A stretch of 64,000 nucleotides of DNA. Source: Stemphylium vesicarium (lineage: Eukaryota; Ascomycota; Dothideomycetes; Pleosporales; Pleosporaceae). This document shows, piece by piece, positions 1 to 11,147 of the stretch (positions are counted from its first letter, which is position 1; each line of letters opens with the position of its first letter). The notes under the pieces were generated by a model that was not told the DNA's origin, did not search any database, and saw nothing but the letters and a program-made list of their open reading frames with translations. The stretch spans positions 186,001 to 250,000 of the forward strand of contig QXCR01000016.1 in the NCBI GenBank assembly GCA_004380135.1, read 5' to 3'. Position numbers and translations under genes: made by a program.

Positions 1-114
1 CCTATTTGGTTCTTTCTGCCAGTGCAGCCTGCTTGGATCCAGTTCTACAGTACATACAAACTCCGTCCACCGCCATCAACCCCGGTCCTCATTTCATTCG
101 AACACCCCGCCACC

Positions 115-3100
115 ATGTTTACGAGCTTTACGGGAAACTCGCGACGGGCGCGACAGGTCAACCTTGGTGGCAAGAAAGTGAACCCATTTGGCCCTCCAGG
201 TTCCGGCGCCGGGTCGCAAGCCGCCCTCGACCGCGCGCAACACGATCGAGCCCAACGGCAGCGGGAACGCGATACATTGAATGCCGCCAAACGAATACAA
301 AGAGTATGGCGGGGCCACTCTGCTAGGAGAGGTGTGGCCGACAATGTGCGGCGCGAATGGGACAAAGTCGAGGGCATGAATGGCCCCTCGCAGGCGGTGG
401 CATATGGCTCTGAAGAGGAGGCTCTCGCCCAACTACAGCGGCTGCTTCGCTTCGCTTCTACCAGGAGTGGAGATGACCTCAGAAGAATGCAGCATTATGG
501 CGCTAGGCAGAGGGAAACGGTGTCATCGCTGGGCATCAGGTCAAGCGGACCATGGCCGTCGGCCTATGCAAGGCTGCAGCGGATATTACTGGTCGCTATG
601 GAACGGCAGCTTCGAGGCTCGTCAGCATCATGGATTCAGATTGGGACTTCTCTCGTCGTTTTGCAATTTCTTGCAGAACAAACACCTGCCGAGACGTCCC
701 AAAATGCTCGACACTATTACAGTACCCTCGCGCATGTAGTATCTAGCCTTACCCACGTATTCGAGTCACCAGATGATGGACTAGAAGCCGTTGGTATCTT
801 ACTGAAGACTCTCGTCTCGCCGCTGACGGTGACTGGATACACCTTGGACGCATATGAAGCGCTTGGCGTGCACTTTCTGACCCTACCATTATTGAGTTCG
901 GATTTGACATCATCGCCTGTCCAGAAGCTCCGCGACTCGCTCGCCGACTCCATAAATTACAAGCTACTCGCAAACGCACTGGCTACTCTAGCTAAGGGAT
1001 CGGGTTTACAGAGCAACCCAGAGTTCAAGAGTATAACAAGTCGGCTACGCCTGTTGGGAACCTTCATCTACTTCCATCGCTATGCCCACAACTTCGATAC
1101 TCCAGAAGCTTATGCCGTGCACAAAGACTTCGTAACAGTTGTTTCCGTTCTGCTAAACTCGCTGCCGGTCAACATCGTTGACGATGGTCATCCCATTACC
1201 GAAATCTCGGAACACGAGGGAATGGGCCAAGACTCGGACACGGTGACAGAGTTTCTGAAACAGCAGGTTGGCTCTCTGGTACACCAAGAAGGCATTGGAA
1301 GTCTTTTGGCTGGCTCCTCGCAGCTGATGGATACCTCAGAAGACGAGAAGATCGAAGAAGCTAGGCAGCTTGCCAACTATGCGCTAGCGCTTTTGCGCTT
1401 CTTTCCGAGACGAGGAGATGAGATCCGCATGTGGCTGTACATCGGCCCATCAGAGTCTTCTGGTAGGGGTACTCGGAAACTGCCCGCCATCCGATACTTT
1501 TGGGAGGCATCGCGAAGGTCTTCCGTGTTTTCGACAATCTTCAGGGACTCACGGGCGGCCATTGGTTTGCTCAAGCCGAAATCTTCAGAAGCCAATATCT
1601 CGGATCGCCCAGGGACTTCTGGATTAACACAACATGGGTTCTGGCAGCCCTCACAACAACAGGTGGACCGCGATGCCATTACCACCGATGAATGGCGGGT
1701 CATTCTAGTATTCCTGGAGCTATATACATTTGTGCTCAAAGTCACAGACGATGAGGAATTCTTCACGACCGGCCAGCAGGATGCATACTCTGGACAAGTT
1801 CGCGATAACGGCTTACCTTTGAGTGAAGTTAAGGACCTGACCACGTTCTTGAAGAACCTAGGCTTTACACTTTACTTCAACGCAGCAGATATAACCACGG
1901 CAGAAGACAATGGTGCAAACAGCGACACGGGCCTCAGCTACTTCAGTCAACGAGCGATGGATGTTCAATCCCAGAAAGAGCAGGTCGAGCCATCTATAGG
2001 TGGCGTCGCAGGGTTGAGGATCGACTACGTCAAAGGTCTAGTCACAGGTCTCCTTCGTATGGTATACGAACGTGACTCTAGGCGCAAATTCTTACCGTCT
2101 GATCACTGGCTCATGACATCGCGCTTTGACATGACTGGCTTTATTCCAGCTGTAGTAGAAGAGGAAGAGTCACGAAACAAGATTCAAGAAGAAGATGGAG
2201 ATGACTTGGATGACGAAGAGGAGGAATTCGATGATACACCACAACTGATCGGGACAAGTCGAACGCAACAACAACGGCGATTGGAAAAGTTGCAGCGGCA
2301 ACAACGCAAAGCTTCGCGAAGAAGGTACCTCCAGGCCGTTGCTCCTCGGTTGGAGATACTGCAGAATATGCCGTTCTTTATACCGTTCACCACCAGGGTA
2401 CAGATCTTTCGAGAGTTCGTACACCTAGACATGACCAAGCGAAGGGGTAGCTCTGATCCAGAAGTCTGGCGGTTCAGCCTCATGCAGCAACCAAACGCCC
2501 GTAGCCAGTTCGAAAGACATTCGGCAAGAATCAGGAGAGAAAACGAGTTTGATGATGCTTTTGAGCAATTTTACGACCTGGGTCAGGGTTTGAAAGAGCC
2601 AATTCAAATCACTTTCATGGACCAATTCGGCGCACAAGAGGCTGGTATTGATGGCGGCGGTGTCACCAAAGAGTTTCTAACGAGCGTCACAAACCGAGCC
2701 TTCATGCCGACCGACTACATCGACATGTTCGTCGAGAACGACCAGCATCTACTTTACCCAAACCCTGCGGCACTAGAGGAGCACAAAGAGGCATTGCGAC
2801 AAGCTGGTTTGCGTGAGGGCTCCCAGGAATACCGTGCGCAGGTTACCGAATTGCTCCAACGCTATGAGTTCTTAGGACGCATCATCGGCAAATGCTTGTA
2901 CGAGGGTATCCTAGTTGACGTCAACTTCGCGCCCTTCTTCCTGCGCAAATGGGCTCTCACAGGCGGGACCGGCTCTGCACCCAACGAGTCCGGCTACCGT
3001 CCCACACTCAACGACCTACGTGACCTAGACGAAGAACTATACCAAGGACTCCACAAGCTCAAAACCTATCCCGGCGACGTCGAAGACTTCTCCCTCAACT

Positions 3101-3735
3101 TCACCGTAACTGATACCGTCGTTGTAGACCACACGACGGTCCCTAAGAAGACCAAAGCTATCACCAAAGACCTCAAGCCCGACGGCTCCAACACGCCCGT
3201 CACCAACCAAAACCGCCTCGTCTACATCAGCTACATGGCGCGCCACCGCCTGCAGAACCAACCCTACGCCCAAACAACCGCTTTCCTCCGCGGCCTCAGC
3301 ACAATGGTCCAACCATCCTGGCTCTCCATGTTCAACCAGTCCGAGCTCCAAACCCTCATCTCCGGGACCCGCACCTCCATCGACGTCGAGGACCTGCGCC
3401 GCAACACCATCTACGGCGGCACGTATGTTGTCGGCGACGACGGCCTCGAGCACCCTACCATTCAGCTCCTCTGGAAAGTCATGAAGGAGATGACTGACGA
3501 TGAGCGTCGCGCCGTCCTCAAATTCGTTACTAGCACACCGCGTGCTCCGCTCCTGGGCTTTGGTACGCTTAAGCCTCGCTTCAGTATCAGGGATGCGGGG
3601 GCCGATCAGGATAGGCTGCCAAGTACGAGTACGTGTGTTAATTTGCTCAAGTTGCCCATGTATCGGGATGAGGCTACGCTCAAGGAGAAGTTGCTGTATA
3701 GTGTTTTCTCTGGGGCTGGGTTTGATTTGAGTTAA
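115..3735 (+). CDS. HUL5: HECT-type E3 ubiquitin-protein ligase, Hul5/UBE3C family
   Basis: This single-exon gene encodes 1206 aa. I chose the ATG at 115 (context caccATG), not an upstream in-frame extension, because the protein then begins MFTSFTGNSRR, the usual start of this family. An IQ-like motif (AAKRIQRVWRGHSARRG) lies at residues 57-73. A mostly helical middle part ends in an acidic stretch near 690-710. The C-terminal HECT domain runs from about residue 800 to the end, with IDGGGVTKEF, FLGRIIGKCLYEG and the catalytic cysteine in TSTCVNLLKLP (Cys1174, codon 3634-3636). Hul5/UBE3C ligases associate with proteasomes, extend ubiquitin chains (an E4-like activity) and help clear misfolded proteins; that role is family knowledge. 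All key HECT elements are present and no lesion is seen. Confidence 0.95.
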   Translation: MFTSFTGNSRRARQVNLGGKKVNPFGPPGSGAGSQAALDRAQHDRAQRQRERDTLNAAKRIQRVWRGHSARRGVADNVRREWDKVEGMNGPSQAVAYGSEEEALAQLQRLLRFASTRSGDDLRRMQHYGARQRETVSSLGIRSSGPWPSAYARLQRILLVAMERQLRGSSASWIQIGTSLVVLQFLAEQTPAETSQNARHYYSTLAHVVSSLTHVFESPDDGLEAVGILLKTLVSPLTVTGYTLDAYEALGVHFLTLPLLSSDLTSSPVQKLRDSLADSINYKLLANALATLAKGSGLQSNPEFKSITSRLRLLGTFIYFHRYAHNFDTPEAYAVHKDFVTVVSVLLNSLPVNIVDDGHPITEISEHEGMGQDSDTVTEFLKQQVGSLVHQEGIGSLLAGSSQLMDTSEDEKIEEARQLANYALALLRFFPRRGDEIRMWLYIGPSESSGRGTRKLPAIRYFWEASRRSSVFSTIFRDSRAAIGLLKPKSSEANISDRPGTSGLTQHGFWQPSQQQVDRDAITTDEWRVILVFLELYTFVLKVTDDEEFFTTGQQDAYSGQVRDNGLPLSEVKDLTTFLKNLGFTLYFNAADITTAEDNGANSDTGLSYFSQRAMDVQSQKEQVEPSIGGVAGLRIDYVKGLVTGLLRMVYERDSRRKFLPSDHWLMTSRFDMTGFIPAVVEEEESRNKIQEEDGDDLDDEEEEFDDTPQLIGTSRTQQQRRLEKLQRQQRKASRRRYLQAVAPRLEILQNMPFFIPFTTRVQIFREFVHLDMTKRRGSSDPEVWRFSLMQQPNARSQFERHSARIRRENEFDDAFEQFYDLGQGLKEPIQITFMDQFGAQEAGIDGGGVTKEFLTSVTNRAFMPTDYIDMFVENDQHLLYPNPAALEEHKEALRQAGLREGSQEYRAQVTELLQRYEFLGRIIGKCLYEGILVDVNFAPFFLRKWALTGGTGSAPNESGYRPTLNDLRDLDEELYQGLHKLKTYPGDVEDFSLNFTVTDTVVVDHTTVPKKTKAITKDLKPDGSNTPVTNQNRLVYISYMARHRLQNQPYAQTTAFLRGLSTMVQPSWLSMFNQSELQTLISGTRTSIDVEDLRRNTIYGGTYVVGDDGLEHPTIQLLWKVMKEMTDDERRAVLKFVTSTPRAPLLGFGTLKPRFSIRDAGADQDRLPSTSTCVNLLKLPMYRDEATLKEKLLYSVFSGAGFDLS

Positions 3736-4267
3736 GGGTGTGGGGGTTCCTGGTAGTTTGGCTCGAGGAGATGTTGGGAGGTGGGGGTTGGTTGGTGTGG
3801 ATGGGGTATGGATATGATGATTGGTTCTACTACTTCTACTACTACTACAAGCGGTGTTTTCTAGATTTGCATAGCATGGGAATTGATATTGACGTTGTAT
3901 TGAGAGAAGGTTACGCATTTATTTTTATGGACTCTCTGGCTTGTCTCCGTTACGTATGCATCGTCGGGAAACGTGTAGTTTCCATACTACAAGCGTGAAG
4001 AAGAGCGGAACGGCAGTTTTAAAAACAAGAATAAGGCCAATGCTTTAGGACTTTAGATGTTGATTGCTGCTTCACAATATGCCTGCGCAACGAGAGACTA
4101 CAAGATACGCTCTAAAAACGGGCTTGACAAAACACCCATTTGCCATGCTCATCAATACTAACGGGCCCCAAGGGATATACTGACACGATCACATAACAAG
4201 CGCAGTGGGTGTGAGTCAATATGAAAGGATATCAAGGCAATTACACATCCCAGGTCGTAGGGCACAC
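3736..4267. other. Intergenic, convergent 3' ends
   Basis: This stretch lies between the 3' ends of HUL5 (+) and the 2EXR-like gene (-). It is AT-richer than the flanking exons and holds a short CTA/TTC-rich run near 3828-3850. I see no credible gene; it is probably 3' UTR and terminator sequence for both neighbours. Confidence 0.5.
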
Positions 4268-5347
4268 CTAGTGCCGCTCAGGCATCTGATGCTGTCTCTT
4301 TAAGTAGCTCGCCTATGCAACAGTTAGTATCGATTTTTAGACGAAAAGGGGTATAGCTCAATACGTGTTTCGATCCGCGGCGCACCGACTCACCTCATCA
4401 AGTTCACTCTGCAACCTGCCTTCCTCGGCAACAACCCTCTTGACGCTCTCGCTAACATGGCCCTCGAGGCCGACGTCGCAGCCTTTGGGCAGCCACCTCA
4501 GTATATGGAACGCGTTTGCGTAGACGCTAGTTGCACCCGTCATCTTGCCGTCGTCTGGCAGACTGGCTTCGAGGATAATCTTGAAAGTTTTGAGACCCCA
4601 GCAGTAACGGAGGCCGAGACGCACGAGGTCGGCGAAGCCGTCGAGGATGTCGTGGTGCGAGGGTATGGTCAGGACGACGTGCTTAATGAGGCTGCGGGAG
4701 CGCTGGTGGAGGGTCGATAGGGTGTAGATGCCCGTAGCTAAGCTAAGTAGGAAGACATTGTCGCTGTAGAGAACTTGTCGCGCCTCCTTGTACATTTGCT
4801 TGTTGACCCTCAACAACTCTGGGACAATGGGTTCAATCGTCGGCGGGGGTTCAAGCTCGGCACTCTCACCCCTCCCGAATGGAAACTGGTGAAGATGGTG
4901 ATCGGGTCGATCGAACCATACTCTGCGTAGAACGGCTTCAGGAGGGCGTGGGGGCATTTCGTTTTCGCCGTATCTCTCGGGTGTAGCGCGGTCGACGTGT
5001 AGGAGAAGAGGCTCTTCACGCACAAGAGCCATGTGGTAGATGTGTATGCGGAGTTCTGCCGGAAGCTTCATGAAAGGGAAAGGCGTTTTTGGAGTATCGT
5101 CGACAACATCATCTGGCTCAGGGGATGATGCGGGTTGGGGTTCTCTCAATGTACTGGCTTCCGGTGTTGGAAGACTACGTCGGGTTCGTGGGCTCCGGGG
5201 ATAGAGAGCAGATGTGTAGTTGTTAGCTTGAGCGCTGATGTCCGGGATGCGATCTCGAAATTTCGCGGGTCTGCTGTACAGAAATTCGACCTCATCGTCA
5301 TCGGTCGATAACGACCTCTTCCGTTTGGATGATTCGCCCGAGTCCAT
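4268..5347 (-). CDS. 2EXR-like domain protein, function unknown
   Basis: Two exons, 5347-4394 and 4312-4268, give 332 aa. The intron (4393-4313) has a GTGAGT donor, an ATACTAAC branch site and a TGCATAG acceptor, and splicing replaces the read-through tail with one ending KRQHQMPERH. The N-terminal third is low-complexity and Ser/Pro/Arg-rich with a nuclear-signal-like KRKR at residues 9-12. The core FMKLPAELRIHIYHMAL followed by an aliphatic segment resembles the N-terminal motif of the 2EXR / F-box-like proteins that are very numerous in Pezizomycotina. Their biochemical role is unknown, so no function is assigned. Confidence 0.8.
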
Positions 5348-6220
5348 GTCTGGTTGTGCAGGAGGAAACCAATTCCCGCAAAAGTGATACGTATTTCAAA
5401 GATGGGACGCTTTGAAGTTTATAGCTTGTGTATCGCGTCGTGGCTGGTTTTAAATGAGCGGCGGGTCTGACGCGTCGAGGGTACAGGAGCTGAACTTCGG
5501 ACTAGTGAATGCTTATATAGTTACTAGTCGGCTACGTGCGGAAGGAGATGGCGGACACATGGAGAAGGAAATGAGATAATATCCATACAATAACAGTAAC
5601 AATAATAATATCAACAATAGGCGTCCATTCGACTAGGAGCGGATGGGAAGAGTAGAAGTCAGGAACAGGCAAGTGGACTTGCGGGTGGGAAGGTGGGTGA
5701 TTGCGGGGTCGATCGCGCCGATAGCGCGTCTGAGGCCCCGGTCAGCAAACGTCAGTGCGCGTGATGTTAGCGTCACGTGTGCTTGCATGAACACATGTGC
5801 AGCCGTGGAAGACATGATAGAATTTGACAAAACGCCGAGTATATCCGTTACAATGTCTCGGAATCACAACCCTCGGGATTGAGAATACCATTCGATAGGT
5901 TTACCCCTGTAAGATAATTCACGTCAAACTGTTATCTACACCAGCCAGTACAGATTTATGGCTTCGCATCTATGCATTCGGCCTTGGTTGAGAAATTAAT
6001 AATAAAGGGAATCAAAAACAACCGTTTGCCTACCATCTGTCCCACATTCTTCTCCGCCTCGCTTCAGCCTCGAGATCATGAACCCTAGGATTACGCCCAG
6101 ACAATCTCAGAAGCATGCATAACTACAGCGACAGGCAACCGCACCCCAGCTACGAACGTAGGAAAGATAGCGTAGAATGTAGCAAGAAAAAAAGGCTCCC
6201 CCACTAGCTTCCTGGTGCAC
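5348..6220. other. Intergenic between 2EXR-like gene and epsin
   Basis: This should contain the promoter of the 2EXR-like gene (transcribed leftwards from 5347) and the 3' UTR of the epsin gene. Short AT-rich runs occur at 5580-5620. The ORFs here are short and lack recognisable motifs; no gene is called. Confidence 0.5.
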
Positions 6221-8159
6221 TTATAAATCTATTAAGTTGTTGCCGCCGGGTTGTCGGTTCTGCTGTTGCTGCGGCTGAGCACCAAATGGGTTGGCGCTGC
6301 CGTAAGGGTTGACACCGAAGTTGTTTGCCGGGCCAGTCTGTGCAGGCATCATACGGTTTTGCTGGGGCATGCCCGTGAACTGAGAGTTCAAGAAGGGGTT
6401 GTTGCCAGTGGCGTTGGCATTGACCCTGTTCAATCCCGCACCAGCCGAGTTGACAAACGTACCAGGTGCAGTATGTTGAGCAGGGATACGCATGTTTCCG
6501 ACGTTACCGAACGTGTCCTGGCCCTCTCCGGTTGCTAGGAGCGCGTTGAGTCTGGCAGCATTTGAATCCATCTCCTTCTGCGGCGCTTGTGGCTGTTGTT
6601 GTTGAGGCTGCGGGGTCGGTTGTGGGGAGAAGGAAGGAGGAGGGTTGAAGGCCGTGTTGTTGAAGGGTGTCGAAGTCTTTTGCTCACTTAACGTGTTCAG
6701 CGTTGGCTGAGCAAAAGTTTGAGTGGGTTGCGGTCTGTTGAAAGACTGGGCGAAGGGGTTGTTGGAGCCAGTCGGCTGAGGCATCAATGATTCCTGAGGT
6801 TTGTTGCTGGCCCATGGGTTGTGGCTGCCAGGCTGGAGCGCATTCTGATCTTGCTGCGGTTGCTGTTGCTGCTGCTGCTGCTGTCCCATGTCCCCAAAAC
6901 CTCCAAACTGGCCATAAGGGTTGTTGTTGAAAGAGGTTTGTTGAGGCTGGATCGTGTGCTGGGGCTGCATGTATTGCTGCTGTTGCTGCTGCTGACCAAA
7001 CTGATCGAAACCTGTAGGCTGTTGCTGCTGCTGGAAACCTCCGTAGCCCCCGAATCCATTCTGGAAACCCGTCTGCTGGGGCTGCATGCCCGTGGGCTGG
7101 GCGTATGCGTTGTTCAGGAAGCCGGTGTTCTGGGGCTGTTGTTGCTGCTGGTTCTGGTCGACAAGGTTACCGAACCAGTCCACTTGGCCTTGCTGCTGAT
7201 ATCCCTGGTTGTTGCCCGTTGGCTGGTAGGCGCTGGGCTGCGCGGTCGTCTCTCCAAAAAGGAGATCTGCGTTGGTCTGCTCGAGTTCCTTGCGGCGCAG
7301 CTCTTCTTCTTCTTTGCTCAACTTGATTGCCTTCTCTAGATCGTCGTCAGTTTCCTCGACCCTCGATCCACGCTCGCGGCGCTTCTTTTCCTCCTCTGCC
7401 TCGTTCTTGCTCGCCTCGAGGGCCAGCCTGAGCTCAAGATCCTCCTCCTCGGTCCTGCGGTTGCGGCGCGGTTCACCGTTTCGCGGGCGCCTTGGTCCGT
7501 CGCCGTTGTCTGGGCCATGGTGACCTCCGCCTGGGTATTCTTCGATGCCCGTAACTCGCGACTTCCACGACTTCCTGTCGGCTCGCTCGGCGCGCAATCG
7601 TTCTTCGTCGAGGATGAGCGAAGTCAGCTCCTTGGCTGCCATTCGCACTGCGCACGTCTTAGTAAATTGCTTTTTTTTAATCGCACAGGATGCGCTTACC
7701 GTTTTGGCCAACATCGCGCCCGTCCTCGTCGGTGTGCTGAAATTCGCGCAGCGTCTTGATAATGTAGATGTTCTTGCGCGCCCACGTCACCACGAGCTCC
7801 GAGCCCTCGTGCAGACAGTAGTCAAGCACCTTGAGCGACTTGAGGACGTGGCGCCAGTTCTTTCCGCGGTCGTTGAGTCGCTTATCCAACATGTCCATGA
7901 CCTGGTAGAAGTCGGTCGAGCTGAGCGGTCGTTAGCATGGCTCGTATAGCGATACGAGGCATTTTACCTGTTGAAAGTGATTTGGGCAATCTCTGCCATG
8001 TCAGAGCCTACAGGGCCCCATGGATCGTTGCTCGTGGCTGCAATTGTCAGATGCGCCATACGTGTAGCTCGCGGGATACTCCCTACCATTGCGGACCTTG
8101 ACTTCAACCTGGCTGTACCCCTTTGTCACGTTCTTGACCGATCTCGCGATTTTACTCAT
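6221..8159 (-). CDS. ENT1: Epsin (ENTH-domain endocytic adaptor)
   Basis: Four exons, 8159-8087, 8037-7968, 7920-7700 and 7647-6221, give 596 aa. All junctions keep frame and reconstruct an uninterrupted ENTH domain (about residues 1-145), starting MSKIARSVKN and including SNDPWGP, ITFNSTDFYQVMDML and GQNVRMAAKEL. Two ubiquitin-interacting motifs follow: EEEDLELRLALEASK (about 187-202) and DDDLEKAIKLSKEEE (about 222-236). The rest is a Gln/Asn/Pro-rich tail with long polyglutamine tracts, several NPF motifs that bind EH-domain proteins, and a C-terminal NLIDL clathrin box. By family knowledge, epsins bind PtdIns(4,5)P2, ubiquitinated cargo, EH proteins and clathrin at endocytic sites. The symbol names the yeast ENT1/ENT2 family; which paralog it matches cannot be decided here. 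Confidence 0.93.
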
Positions 8160-9593
8160 GGCTGCGACGTTTCTCGAGGCTCGAATGTTGCACCTTCTGG
8201 GGGGGTCGGAGCTGTCGGGAGGGAAGGTCGCAAGAGGCGTGCTGCGGATCGGAGCTGGAGCGCTGGGCGTATGACGTGCCGCTAAGCAGATGGGCTCGAG
8301 CAATGGGCAGCGCGAATATTCCTGACCTTTGGGGTACCCAGCGACAGTGGAAATGGGGCTATGTGTTGGTGTGGGCTGTGGCAAGCTGGGGTAAAATGGA
8401 CATGCAGGAGAGTCGTGGATAGACGTAATGCGAGGCTGGTGCGCTGCTGATGACCACCTGCTGCAGCACTGCACAGGGCCGAGCGACCGAATTCCAGGGT
8501 CAAAGCGCTACGAACGACGTCAACCCCAGGAACAGTATTCGCTACAAAATCTTCGACCAACTCAATCACCGCGTGGCAGCACGGTAGTAGGGTTTCGAGT
8601 GGCCAATTCCCAAGACTCTAGAGAGGTTTGAGAAGGAGCTGACGAATGCACCTCGTCAGCCGCTCTTGGTTATAACATGCAATGCCAAAAGCGCCCTGTA
8701 GTGAACGAGTCATCCCCACAGGAATAAGACTGCCATGAGTACCCGAATCATTGTAAGAAAGTCTGACTTGGGCTGCGAGGGGGGAACCTTGTGTGTTGAA
8801 CATGCGTGCTTATGCAATTGTAGCAGCAGCAGCAGCAGCAGCAGCTATCCAAGCTGCCGTTGGGCATCATCGTGCTCCCAACCGACGTGGCCGCCTTCTT
8901 TTATCACATACACACAATTTTGCTTGTGGAATTCAAAGCTTTCAGTCTCTCATCCTCACGTGCGCACTTTCAAACAGACAGATTATTATATTGATTCACT
9001 TTTTTGGCTCTACTTGCGCAGAATACTTGTAGTCTAAAAGGCGGATATAAGTCCTTCATTAAATACCAGTCTAGAGGTTTGCCTCTGTGCATAGGAGAAG
9101 CGAGACAAAAATATACGAGCCGGGACGCCCTTGCCATCTTGCTGTGTTGAAGGCATGCCCAACGCCTGCCATCCGTAATGGCCGCCCTTTGGAGGGCAAG
9201 TACTTGTAAACCCCTGGAAACCAGCCGCCATATGATACCAAAATGGAAGTGGGGAGACTCGCAGCAAAAGAGGAACGACTAGTCTGCAAACATGTAAAGA
9301 AATCTCGAGGCGCCCCAAGCCCTGCGAACTCGTGGATTCCGCCATGCAGGACACCTTGGCGCAAACAATATAACACGCCCGTCAGCAAAGAAATTTTTGT
9401 GAGACACAGGGGTATAAGTCCCGCATGCCCAAAACACCGGTGTAAAGGACTCGCATGTATTAGTTTTACAGATGGAAGCGATAAGCCATGGTAACCCCAT
9501 GCGACTCAGTGTCCGTGACTGCTCGTGTATTACATCGGACGTGATACTGTGTCTCTATGGGTCGATCAAGACATTACGGTACTGAAGTTGCGT
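8160..9593. other. Intergenic region upstream of epsin
   Basis: This region contains the epsin promoter and the 3' flank of the C2H2 regulator. Apart from an AGC microsatellite at 8822-8845, I see no supported feature. The ORFs present are short, lack motifs and are not joined by plausible introns. Confidence 0.45.
8822..8845. repeat. (AGC)8 trinucleotide microsatellite
   Basis: Eight uninterrupted AGC units lie in non-coding sequence between the epsin gene and the zinc-finger gene. The run is directly visible and is a likely polymorphic marker. No coding role is proposed. Confidence 0.9.
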
Positions 9594-11147
9594 CTATTGG
9601 ACAGCAGGAGCCCACATCTCGTTGCCCATCCGCTGTTGGTTGGGGTTGTAGTGATCGGGTTCAGTGCTGTTCGGGCGACGGATGTTGTTGTGTTGGTAGT
9701 ACATGCCGTTTTGTGCTTGGTATTGGGGCTCAGGGTAGACATAGCCGTTGTCTGCAGCGCCTGGAGATGGAAGAGCTTGCTGGCCGGGTGATTGCCAGCC
9801 CATGGCAGACATGTGTGGGCTACCGTTGGCGCTGTTGGTTCCAGACTGGTTGTGGTTTGCAGACGCAGGGGGCTCGAGAATCGGCGGTGGGCCGTAAGCG
9901 CTGGGGTGAGATGTGATGGCTGGACGAGAACCGCTCACGTTGGACGCGTATGATTGCGCGGTGAGGGCAGGAGAGGCACGGGGGCTGGGCTGAGGCATCT
10001 CGTGGCGCATGTGAGGAGGAACATTCATGCCACCCATGTAAGCGTAGTCGGAGCCCTGGCGGTGCAGGCCCGGCATGCTACCCGCAGGCATGCCATTGGC
10101 GGGGGAAAGGGAGAGAGTGCGGTCATTTGGTGAGGGTGTGCCGAGCGGTGAAGCGGTCTCGGAGTAGTCACCACCGTCAGAGCGGCCAGTCCTGCTCGAA
10201 GCAGAAGCACGCGAAGCAAGTGCAGCGGCAGTCGCGGCGGCAGCTTCTTCGACAGTGCCGGTGTGGTGGTTTTGGTGACGGGTCAAGGTAGTGCGACGTG
10301 TAAAAGTCTTTTGGCAGTCGGCATATGGGCACTTGTATGGGCGCTTGCCAGAATGGATGCGGCGATGGCGGGCCAGCGAACTGGAGTCACTGAAAGGCTT
10401 TTCGCTGTTAGCTGTGGCCGCACGGAAAGAGAGGGAGAGAGAGAAAATGGGATGAGACATACCTTTCCACATCGCTCACACATGTGAGGCTTCTCGCCAG
10501 TGTGGACACGTTGGTGGACGGTCAAGGCTGAGCGCTGAATAAACTGCTTGCCGCAGTTGGGGTAGTCGCACACGTGAGGCCTAATGCCGCTGTGGATACG
10601 TTCTGCAGGAGTGTCAGTGCACCGTGTCTTTTTGGTGTTGCGGCCCAAGCTTACCATGACGTGCGAGGTCACTGCGTCGCGCGAAGCCCTTGCCACAGGT
10701 CGAGCACGCGAATGCCTTGGGTGGACCCGTGTCGGAGGCGGGGCGGCCACCATTGTGCTGGTGCTGGACCTGCGCGTCGGGCATCTGTTGCTGCTGGGCA
10801 TAGGCGTGGTCTGGCGGGTTTGGGATGTAGTTATTGTTGTTCAGCATGGGCATGGGCGCCTGCATCTGCGAGGGCGACGGGTAGCGCAGGCCGTTCATGT
10901 GCTGCTGGGGGATCGAAGGGTACGAAGGGAGTTGCTGCTGCGGTTGCTGCGACGAGTAGCGCGACGAGTCGGACGGGTGAGGCGAAACGCCGCGCTCAGA
11001 GCCGTTTTCCGACTTGATGTGGCCGCCATTCAGATACGAAGGCGGCGCGCCGAAGTGCTGTTGCTGCATGGCGTGTTGCATGGTGTATGGCGCTCCGGTT
11101 CCTAGGGACGCTGTTAATCTCGCGTTCAGAATCGTGTCCAACTCCAT
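9594..11147 (-). CDS. C2H2 zinc-finger transcription factor with four tandem fingers
   Basis: Three exons are supported: 11147-10655, 10602-10463 and 10397-9594 (478 aa if translation starts at the ATG at 11147). Splicing rebuilds four consecutive fingers at about residues 150-265: FACSTCGKGFARRSDLARH, then HVCDYPNCGKQF..H, HMCERCGKPF..H and YKCPYADCQKTF..H, joined by Kruppel-type linkers such as TGEKP and SGKRP. Both finger-region introns fall inside finger units and use good GTAAGC/GTATGT donors. The flanks are Gln/Pro/Ser-rich, typical of activation regions. The start is uncertain: a CCTAG acceptor-like site preceded by ATTAAC at about 11100 could mean an upstream first exon. Finger order and spacing are clear, but I cannot name the ortholog or its targets. 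Confidence 0.85.

Noticed and set aside
3037..3918. 293-codon minus-strand ORF over the HECT domain
   Set aside because: Antisense to the conserved HECT coding region; no motif.
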